From NCBI GenBank assembly GCA_020725645.1, contig DYEQ01000108.1:1-60858 (forward strand): DNA of 60,858 bases, given 5' to 3'. This DNA comes from Candidatus Fermentithermobacillaceae bacterium (GTDB taxonomy: Bacteria > Bacillota > Sulfobacillia > Fermentithermobacillales > DUSS01). The notes below the pieces were generated by a model. It was not told where the DNA came from. It ran no database searches and saw only the letters and a program-made list of their open reading frames with translations. A program made the position numbers and the translations under genes. This document shows positions 37,245 to 44,748 of this stretch, in pieces. Positions within the stretch are counted from its first letter, which is position 1. Each line of letters begins with the position of its first letter.

Positions 37245-37772
37245 GTGCCTTGCGGGTTTCACGGCTTTAACGCTTTTGACGGATTTGGCGGTCCAGGTAC
37301 TCACGGAGGCGGGCATGGGTCACACGGTGGAGAAGGATTCCGCAACAGAGAGGGGGAACACGGACGACACGGCAGGGAACTGGAAGAGATCCATCATCTC
37401 CGGTGTCAGTGTCACGTTTCGAGCCGCGTAGAAAGGTTCATGGAACCATGTCTTCTTTTACTGCTCGCCGAGGCGCCTTCCCACGGATATGACCTCATCT
37501 CCAAACTGGTCGAGTTCGGCTTTTCCCGCGACCAGGATCCCGGCATGGTTTACCGGACCCTGCGCCGTCTGGAGGAGCAAGGGATGATCCGGTCCAACTG
37601 GGCCGTCACCGGCACGGGACCTGCGAGGCGTGAGTATGTCGTCACCGATGAAGGCAGGGAGTATTTAAGGGCCTGGGCTGAGACCATCAGGAACAACATC
37701 GAGACCCTCAGTTTATTCCTGGAGCGGTTTCGCAAGATCGAGTCAACTCCGGCGCAAAGTGAGGAGAGGTGA
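37245..37772 (+). CDS. PadR-family transcriptional regulator with Gly/His-rich N-terminus
   Basis: 175 residues from GTG, eight bases after GGGAGG. The first 45 or so residues are Gly- and His-rich (GTHGGGHGSHGGEG, HGRHGRELEEIHHLRCQCH), then a PadR winged helix: LLLLLAEAPSHGYDLISKLVEFG, MVYRTLRRLEEQGMI and ARREYVVTDEGREYL. PadR proteins sense phenolics, drugs or metals. The His/Cys-rich extension suggests metal sensing, not seen in ordinary PadR proteins. The next gene is also His/Cys-rich and follows after five bases. Confidence 0.85.
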   Translation: MPCGFHGFNAFDGFGGPGTHGGGHGSHGGEGFRNREGEHGRHGRELEEIHHLRCQCHVSSRVERFMEPCLLLLLAEAPSHGYDLISKLVEFGFSRDQDPGMVYRTLRRLEEQGMIRSNWAVTGTGPARREYVVTDEGREYLRAWAETIRNNIETLSLFLERFRKIESTPAQSEER

Positions 37773-37777
37773 AATCG

Positions 37778-38257
37778 ATGAGCTGCTGTTGTCATGAGAG
37801 ATACCATATGGTCCGCCACCACGGATGGGGACAGTGTTGCGTCCCGCGATACTGCTGCCACTGGTGGACGGGCGGCGGGCCGCATCGCCACGGGTACATT
37901 TCCTGCTGCGACGAGGGTCATGAAGAGCTCTGTCACGGGTATCACGGGTATCAAGGGTACCATGGGTACCATGGAGAGTGCGCCCATCACGTAGGTGAGG
38001 AGGGGCATCCGCACGAACACGGACACCGTCACGGTGGCGCTGAGTGCTGCGGGCATGGCCGGCGAAAGATGTCTCCCGAGCATCTTGCACGTTACCTGGC
38101 CCATGTGAAGGCGGAAATCGAAGACCTCGAGAAGCGGATACAGTCCCTTGAGAAAGCCGAGGGAAAGACCGGCGGACCTACGGAAAGGGAGGGCGAGCTC
38201 CCGCAGACGGATTGCCCGGAATGCGGCGATGAGCGGGGCGGGGATTGGAAGGACTAA
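37778..38257 (+). CDS. His/Cys-rich putative metal-binding protein
   Basis: 159 residues. The first 95 are rich in Cys, His, Gly and Tyr (MSCCCHERYHM, GQCCVPRYCCHWW, HGYHGYQGYHGYHGECAHH, HPHEHGHRHGGAECCGHG), the rest is a charged coiled coil (about 100-130, LAHVKAEIEDLEKRIQSLEKAEG) and an end with a CPEC pair. The length and order resemble small DUF5320-like metal-binding proteins. The ATG follows AGGAGAGG by eight bases. In an operon with padR it could bind and store, or buffer, a transition metal. This is inference; no known family is certain. Confidence 0.72.
   Translation: MSCCCHERYHMVRHHGWGQCCVPRYCCHWWTGGGPHRHGYISCCDEGHEELCHGYHGYQGYHGYHGECAHHVGEEGHPHEHGHRHGGAECCGHGRRKMSPEHLARYLAHVKAEIEDLEKRIQSLEKAEGKTGGPTEREGELPQTDCPECGDERGGDWKD
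37934..37969 (+). repeat. 9-bp repeats coding HGY units
   Basis: CACGGGTAT twice, then CAAGGGTAC and CATGGGTAC, each one tri-residue (HGY, HGY, QGY, HGY) in the His/Cys-rich protein. Confidence 0.88.
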
Positions 38258-38370
38258 AACCAGTCAAGGTGCCACGCCGCTAAAAGGCTAAGAGGTCTAG
38301 AGACTCAGAAGTCGGGACCCCTTTGCCGGCGGAATATGGTCCCGGCAGAGGGTAAAGGAACATAAAACGA

Positions 38371-38407
38371 CCGGAACCTCGGGCAGCTCCCGGGGTTCCG
38401 GGGATTT
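38371..38407 (+). terminator. Bidirectional-looking terminator after the His/Cys-rich gene
   Basis: CCGGAACC with TCGGG pairs with CCCGG and GGTTCCGG around CAGCT; the hairpin is followed by GGATTTT on the plus strand and preceded by AAAAC, which gives GTTTT on the other strand. Confidence 0.72.
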
Positions 38408-38643
38408 TCGATACTGGATAACATCAGGCCGCAAGCCCCTGATAGCAGGGGAAGGTCAGGGGAAGGTTCAGCTTCCTAGTGACACACCACCATATCCAGA
38501 ATGCCTTGTTTGTCCGCACTGCCGCCACGTGTGAAGGTTGAGCTTCCCGGTGACACCTCACCGTGTGGTAGTATATCTCCGCGAAGTCCAAAAAGAATCG
38601 GCCATAAAGCAAACGGACGCCGTCGCAGATAGGAGTGAGCAGC
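38408..38643. other. Intergenic region with paired hairpin repeats
   Basis: A direct repeat of about 34 bases (38460-38493 and 38531-38564; GAAGGTT, C/G-AGCTTCC, then GTGACAC) contains a small GGAAG/CTTCC hairpin in each copy. CCCCTG-ATAG-CAGGGG lies at 38436-38451. No gene is seen. Confidence 0.5.
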
Positions 38644-39042
38644 ATGAAGGAAATCGCCCCGGGAGTCGTCGGAGAAGCTGAGATCGAAGTTACCCCTGAT
38701 ACTCTTGCGTCAAAGTGGGGAAGCGGAGCGGTGGGTGTATTTTCCACGCCGGCCCTTGTCGGTCTCATGGAAGCTGCGGCATTGAGGGCGGTGGAACCAT
38801 ATTTGGAAGACGGGGAGACTACGGTCGGTGCCTTGGTGAACATCACTCACCTCGCGCCCACACCCCCGGGATTGAAGGTTAGAGCTCGAGCTACCCTTGT
38901 TGAAGCCTGCGGTCGGAAGATGGTTTTCAAGGTAGAAGCGTGGGACGACCGGGAAAAAGTGGGTGAAGGCACCCACGAGAGGTTCGTAGTCGACCGGGAG
39001 AGGTTTATATCGAAGGCGAAGAAAAAAGTTGCGACCCCCTGA
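38644..39042 (+). CDS. Hotdog-fold thioesterase, fluoroacetyl-CoA-thioesterase-like
   Basis: 132 residues with FSTPALVGLMEAAALRAVEPYLEDGETTVGALVNITHLAPTPPGLKVRARATL, matching the thioesterase family that includes FlK. The conserved Thr, Glu and His of this family (TPALVGLMEAAA, VNITHLAPTP) are present. The substrate is unlikely to be fluoroacetyl-CoA in this setting; a small acyl-CoA is probable. The ATG is eight bases after GGAG; a GTG three codons upstream is possible. Confidence 0.85.
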   Translation: MKEIAPGVVGEAEIEVTPDTLASKWGSGAVGVFSTPALVGLMEAAALRAVEPYLEDGETTVGALVNITHLAPTPPGLKVRARATLVEACGRKMVFKVEAWDDREKVGEGTHERFVVDRERFISKAKKKVATP

Positions 39043-39401
39043 AAATCCACAAGGAATCCACAGGGATAGTGTAGTATAATCAGCACGGTCCTAGATATGT
39101 GGCGCACGGATGTGCGATGCGCCTGGTGAGCGGCGCTACTCGAAAGTGACCTGACGTAACGAGCCGGGTGGTCCGCGTTTGCGCCGTCGACGACGTATTA
39201 GGACTTGCCGGGTGATTGCCGACTAGCTGACTTTGCGCTGGTTCTGGTCTCCTTGCCGCATGCGGCGCGTGCTCGTTAAGGTTACGGGGGCTACGCAAAG
39301 GCGGGCAGCATAACGGGCAATCAAGCACAATAACGGAGACCGGACGTTGTACCACAATAGATCCGCCATAAATGATGCGCCATAACGGAGATGATCTTTT
39401 C
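39043..39401. other. Long leader before nrdR
   Basis: About 360 bases, G/C-rich with several short inverted repeats. TATAAT at 39075-39080 is a possible -10 box but lacks a good -35. I searched for the cobalamin riboswitch core because nrdJ is B12-dependent, and do not see it. The stretch could hold a structured leader. Confidence 0.35.
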
Positions 39402-39977
39402 ATGAAGTGTCCTTTTTGCGGTCATCCCGACAGCAGAGTGTTGGAATCCCGTTCCATCGAGGATATGACCGCCATCAGGCGAAGGCGGGAGTGCCTGGAG
39501 TGCGGCAAGCGGTTCACCACCTATGAAAGGGTTGAAATGTCCCCTATCCTCGTCGTGAAGAAGGATGGCCGGAGAGAAGCTTTCGATAGGAAGAAGATCC
39601 TGGCGGGGATGATCAGAGCTTGCGAAAAGCGACCCGTGTCCATGGAAACCCTCGAGGAAGCTGCGGCCGAAGTAGAAGCTCGTGTCCGCGCCAGCGGGAA
39701 AAACGAGGTGACGTCGAGGGAAATCGGAGAACTAGTAATGGACAAGCTTCGGGAAATCGACGAGGTTGCCTACGTTCGATTCGCCTCCGTATACAGGGAG
39801 TTCACCGATCTTCACCGGTTTACCGAAGAGATCGAGCGCATTCTCAGGGAAAAGGGACAAACGAAAGGGACAGGGCGGGATTCCCGGGGTTCTGAGGATT
39901 CCCGGGATTCTCAGGGTTCAAAGGATGCGCAGGATCCTGGGGATCCCCAGGATCCTGGGGTGTTACATAACTGCTAG
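39402..39977 (+). CDS. nrdR: Transcriptional repressor NrdR with an added repeat tail
   Basis: 191 residues. The first 150 are a complete NrdR: zinc ribbon MKCPFCG ... [13 protein letters not shown], then the ATP-cone ([28 protein letters not shown]). It represses ribonucleotide reductase genes when dATP is bound. The tail (about 150-191) is an added run of 9-bp repeats (tri-residues such as [12 protein letters not shown]) not found in ordinary NrdR. The ATG is chosen to give the family start; the reading frame opens ten codons earlier. The next gene is nrdJ, 33 bases on. Confidence 0.95.
   Translation: MKCPFCGHPDSRVLESRSIEDMTAIRRRRECLECGKRFTTYERVEMSPILVVKKDGRREAFDRKKILAGMIRACEKRPVSMETLEEAAAEVEARVRASGKNEVTSREIGELVMDKLREIDEVAYVRFASVYREFTDLHRFTEEIERILREKGQTKGTGRDSRGSEDSRDSQGSKDAQDPGDPQDPGVLHNC
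39879..39959 (+). repeat. 9-bp minisatellite at the NrdR C-terminus
   Basis: Nine units (GATTCCCGG, GGTTCTGAG, GATTCCCGG, GATTCTCAG, GGTTCAAAG, GATGCGCAG, GATCCTGGG, GATCCCCAG, GATCCTGGG) in frame. The consensus GAT-YYY-CAG is close to the repeat in the amidase gene. Confidence 0.9.
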
Positions 39978-40010
39978 CACCCTTAAAATGCTGATGGGGG
40001 AGGATAAAGC

Positions 40011-43000
40011 GTGGAGCCGGTGCTTTCAGAAAACGCAATTCAAGTGTTGGAGAAAAGGTACCTCAAAAAGGACGAGACGGGGCGACCCATCGAGACGCCT
40101 AAGGGAATGTTTTGGAGGGTGGCCAGGAACATCGCCCTCATGGACGCCCTGTACCATCCGGATGTGTTCGTAGCGCCGGGACAGGAACGCTCGAAGCCCT
40201 TAAAGTCCCGCCGGGATTCGGACCAGCACCCGGTTTCAGAAGGGGAAAACCGGCTAGGGACGATGGGTTCCCGGGAAACCGGCACCGAAGGGGCGACTTC
40301 CGGAGGCACCGGCTACGACGGGACCGAATCCCGGCTTTCAAGTTTACGCCATGACCCCGACCTTCAGTTTACTCTCAGCGAATGGGACTGGGCCACGTTG
40401 AAGATGGCCTTCGACCGCCTCGCGGTAAGAAAGAAGGTCCGGGCGTCCTGGAACGAGTTCAAAGAGGCCGTAGAAAAGCAAAAGGATAGGGTGTGGGAGA
40501 CAGCTTTGCGGTTTTACGTGTTGATGGCGGAGAAGAAATTCCTGCCCAATACCCCCGCATTGATCAACGCCGGTCGCGAACTTCAGCAGCTCTCCGCCTG
40601 CTTTGTTCTGCCCGTTGAGGATTCGATGGTGAGCATATTCGACTCCCTCAAGCATGCCGCCCTCATCCATCAGTCCGGTGGCGGCACGGGGTTCAGCTTT
40701 TCAAGGCTCCGGCCGAAGAACGACGTGGTCAGGACGACCGGTGGGATCGCTTCGGGACCGGTCTCCTTCATGAAGGTATTCAACGCCGCTACCGAGGCGG
40801 TCAAGCAGGGAGGAGTCCGGCGCGGGGCAAACATGGGCATCCTGCGGGTCGACCACCCCGACATTCTCGAGTTCATCACATGCAAGAACGACACGAAGGA
40901 GCTTTCCAACTTCAACATATCCGTGGGGCTAACCGAGAAGTTTATGAAAGCTGTAGAGGCGGGCCAGGAGTACGAGCTGGTCAATCCCAGAAACGGGCAG
41001 GTGGTGGGGAAGCTCAACGCCGCCGAGGTGTTCAAGAAAATCGTAGACCAGGCCTGGAAAAACGGCGAGCCGGGTGTCATCTTCCTCGATCGTTTGAACA
41101 AGGATAATCCTACCCCGGCTCTCGGCGAAATCGAAAGCACGAATCCTTGCGTGGTTGGAGATTCACTGGTTTCAACGGAGTTGGGGCTAATTCCAATAAG
41201 AGAGATTGCCGAGAAATGGTGCGAAGGCGGCTTGAAAGTTGCCGTTGATGCGAGAGTGGTGCAGAACTCTGCCCTGGAGGGTACCGCAGGCAGCGCTGCA
41301 ATTTCCGTCTCAGGTGTTGAGATGACTCCGGTTTCAAGAGCATTCCGCACAGGGGTCAGGGATGTGGTCAAAATTACTACAAAGCATGGCTTCTCAATTG
41401 AAGTGACTCCTGACCACGGGATAATGACTACACGAGGTTGGGTGCCCGCCGGGGAACTCCGGCCCGGAAAAGACCGAGTGCTTCTTCAGTCAGGCAAAGC
41501 CACTTTCACAAACAGTACCTCTTTGCCTTTTGAGGTGAATGACCGTCCCAAGGGAGCAAATGGTAGAGTTTACGATCTGCCCAGTGAATGGTCCGCGGAA
41601 TTGGGTGTAGTACTAGGATGGCTAATTGGAGATGGGTGGCTTGGGTACGATGAGAAGAACAGCCGCGTAGGTTTCGTCTTCTCGCAAAGTGACAGTCATG
41701 TGATGCACATGGTGATGGGGTATTTGAGCAAATGGTATGGTAGAAGCGTTAAGGCTGTTAAGAGGCATAATGACGTTTGGCATTTGAGCTATCATTCACG
41801 GTGGCTGGCTGAGTTTTTTATGAACCTGGGCGTTCTACCTGTTTCTGCAGAACAAAAGCGAGTTCCGAAGACCCTATTCCAAGCTACTGAAGAAGCTGTT
41901 GTGGGTTTCTTGAAGGGTTTGTTCACAGCCGACGGAACCATGTCTGTTTCTAAGAATGGTACTGCCTACGTAAGGCTGACATCTAAGTCCAAAAATCTTG
42001 TGGAGGATGTTCAGAGACTCCTCTCGTTTCTGGGAATTCGCTCTTCGATCTACGATAGAAGTAGGTCTCCAAGGGGGACTTTTTCCGATCGGAGTATTGA
42101 TGGTTCAACGTCGTTTTATGAATCAGACGGCGTATGTTTTGAGCTGCAAATAAGCGGCGATAGCTTAAAACGATATCTTGATACAATTGGGTTTCTGGAC
42201 AACAGGTATTCAAACCTGATAGAGGCGTTGAATCGGAGGAAGCGAGGTTTTTACAGGGAGCAGTTCGTCGATGTTGTAGAGTCGGTTGAGCCGTGCGGCC
42301 GGAAAGAGGTATTTGACCTCACCGTTCCCTATAGTCATTCATTTATCGCCAACGGATTTGTCGTATCCAACTGCGGAGAACAACCCTTGCTTCCATATGA
42401 GGCATGCTGCCTGGGGTCTATAAACCTCGGGACTTTCACGAGGCCCGTCTGGGGCGACCCGGAAGCTTCAAGCAAGCGCCCGCAGGACCGTATCGACTGG
42501 GATGGGATGCGCGAAGTTATAAGGGAGGCCGTACATTTCCTCGATAACCTCATAGACGCCAACAAGTACCCGTTACCCCAAATCGACGCAATGGCGTACG
42601 GCAACAGGAAGATAGGCCTCGGGGTCATGGGCTGGGCCGACATGCTCATCGACCTGGGTATTCCCTATAACTCCGAAGAGGCGATCGATCTCGCTTCGGA
42701 GGTCATGAAGTTCATCCAGGAGGAATCGGTGAAAGCTTCCGTCGATCTGGCCAGGACCAGGGGCGTGTTCGAAAACTTCGAGAAGAGTATCTACGCTGCA
42801 CAAAATCTACGATTGCGGAATGCGACGACCACCACCATCGCCCCTACCGGCTCGATCAGCATCATAGCTGGAGCTTCTTCCGGGATAGAACCGCTTTTCA
42901 GCATCGCTTTCACGAGGCATGTGTTGGACAAGAAGGCCCTGGTAGAGGTAAATCCCAGGTTCGAGCAGGTGGCGCGGAAGATGGGCTTTTACAGCGATGA

Positions 43001-43877
43001 ATTAATGGAACGCGTCGCCGTTCACGGAACCCTGGCCGGCATACCCGAGGTTCCCGAAGACGTGCGCGGGGTTTTCGTCACCGCGCACGAGTGCAGTCCC
43101 GAGTGGCACGTCAAGATGCAGGCAGCTTTCCAGCGCCACACCCACAACGCCGTTTCCAAGACGGTGAATTTCCCACGGCAAGCTACCCGCGATGACGTGG
43201 AAAAGGTATTTCTCCTCGCTTACCGCCTGGGGGTCAAGGGCGTGACGGTGTACAGGGACGGCAGCAGGGAGGAGCAGGTGCTCACCGTCGGAGCGGGTGA
43301 CGCCGGACGCAAGGGCGAACTCGAGACTGGTCCGGCACCGGGAGCTCAAGGCCAGGGCCGGGGCATAAACGGCGTGTGGGGAAAGATCCGTCCAATAGAA
43401 AGGCCGAAGAGGCTCTCGGGGTTCACAGATGTGAAAGAGACGCCGGTAGGCAAGCTGTTCTTGACTCTGAACACGCTGGATGGTCATCCCGTGGAACTCT
43501 TCGCCCAGATAGGGAAGGCCGGGAGCGATGTCGCCGCATTTACCGAAGCTATAGCGAGACTCATTTCGCTGGCGTTGAGGTCGGGGATCGATCCTCACGA
43601 GGTGGCCGACCAGCTCACAGGCATCGGGGGCTCGAGGGCCATCGGGTTCGGACCCAACAGGGTGCGGTCGGTGCCCGACGCTATAGGCCAGTTCTTCCAC
43701 GAATACCTGGAAGGTCTCGAGGAACAACCGGAAGACGAGGAATCCAAACCGGTTCAGGATGAGCTCCCTCTCGTGCCGGGCAAGCGATTTAATCTATGTC
43801 CGTCCTGCGGTACCTGGAATCTTGTCCATATCGAGGGATGCCTGAAGTGCCTGGCCTGCGGGTATAGCGAGTGTTAA
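40011..43877 (+). CDS. nrdJ: B12-dependent ribonucleotide reductase with an intein
   Basis: 1288 residues. Class II reductase: [43 protein letters not shown], and the active-site [21 protein letters not shown], interrupted by an intein of 408 residues (380-787). The C-terminal CPSCGTW ... [12 protein letters not shown] holds the re-reducing cysteines and zinc. A loop at about residues 62-118 is low complexity and absent from relatives (from memory). It reduces ribonucleotides with adenosylcobalamin, without oxygen. GTG start after GGGGGAGG. Follows nrdR, its likely repressor. Confidence 0.95.
   Translation: [1288 protein letters not shown]
41148..42371 (+). mobile_element. Intein with LAGLIDADG homing endonuclease in nrdJ
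   Basis: The insert begins with Cys (CVVGDSLV) and ends FVVSN before the extein Cys of NPCGEQ. Splicing blocks: A ([17 protein letters not shown]), B (VTPDHGIMT), F (EVFDLTVP) and G ([14 protein letters not shown]). Endonuclease motifs: LGWLIGDGW and [11 protein letters not shown]. The usual penultimate His is Ser. Base composition is visibly more A/T-rich than the host gene, as for transferred elements. Precise excision would restore the reductase. Confidence 0.93.
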
Positions 43878-44070
43878 TGGGAGTACGTTGCCCGAAGTAG
43901 CGAAGGAATAGATAAGACTGGACTCCGGAGAGCGGTTGCTCAGCGAATGAGACCTCCAGGTGGTCTCCGAATACATCCGTGACTAAGTGCCGTCGTTCCA
44001 CTGTTCATACGTGTGACCGGCAGTGAGAACATCACAGAGTGACCAAGCGGAAAGACAGGTGTTGGTTCGG

Positions 44071-44748
44071 ATGTCAGCGGACAAGACGGAGATAGTAGGG
44101 CCCGTGATCAAGGCGGAGATCCACCTCGTCCGGCACCGACACCACCCGGAAGGTTTCCGGGGCGGATGGTCTGTTCATTCGCTCAGTGACATTGGACGGG
44201 CCCAGTCCTTACTCCTTGCAGAGCGCTTGCGCCAAGGGGGGATCAAGGTGGATACGCTGATTGCGAGCGACTTGCCGAGGGCGAGGGAGACGGCGGATAT
44301 CGTCGCACGAGCGCTGCGTATTTCGGTGTTACTCACTGAAGATTGGCGTGAGGTCAATAACGGAGTCCTCGCCGGGATGCCTGAAGACCAAGCACAAGCC
44401 CTGTACCCCGGACTCTACTGGTCCTCACTGGAGATGAACCAGGCTTACCCCGGCGGAGAGAGTCCGGCTGCGTTTCGCCAGCGCATTGAGAGTGCATTTC
44501 GCAGTCTGTGCGAGCGCATCCATAAGGGCTCTGTTGGTCCGAATGTAATGGTGATCACGCACGGCGGACCCATAAGAGCGGTCCTCTCGCTCGTGGAAGG
44601 CACCGAGTGGTCCAATCGAGGCCCGCAGCAACCTGTTCACGAGACCAGCATCTTTACTCTGTCATACGTATGTGGGAATTGGTGCGTGACCCGCCGGAAC
44701 GATACTCGGCACTTGACCTGTAAAGTTAAGGGCGGTGGTTCAACGTAA
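44071..44748 (+). CDS. Histidine phosphatase family protein with altered RHG motif
   Basis: 225 residues. The family motif is LVRHRHHPEGF instead of LVRHGET; other residues remain: ASDLPRARETADIV (second Arg), TEDWREVNNGVLAG (catalytic Glu) and VMVITHGGPIRAVL (second His). Thus a phosphoglycerate-mutase-fold phosphatase is probable, although the switch of Gly to Arg may alter activity. The ATG is chosen at the first good domain start; a GTG 16 codons upstream has no signal. Its 3' end overlaps dinG by 23 bases. Confidence 0.82.
   Translation: MSADKTEIVGPVIKAEIHLVRHRHHPEGFRGGWSVHSLSDIGRAQSLLLAERLRQGGIKVDTLIASDLPRARETADIVARALRISVLLTEDWREVNNGVLAGMPEDQAQALYPGLYWSSLEMNQAYPGGESPAAFRQRIESAFRSLCERIHKGSVGPNVMVITHGGPIRAVLSLVEGTEWSNRGPQQPVHETSIFTLSYVCGNWCVTRRNDTRHLTCKVKGGGST

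Noticed and set aside
39043-39401. Cobalamin riboswitch before nrdR-nrdJ
   Set aside because: The conserved B12-box core (GCCACTG-like) and upstream motifs could not be found by eye.
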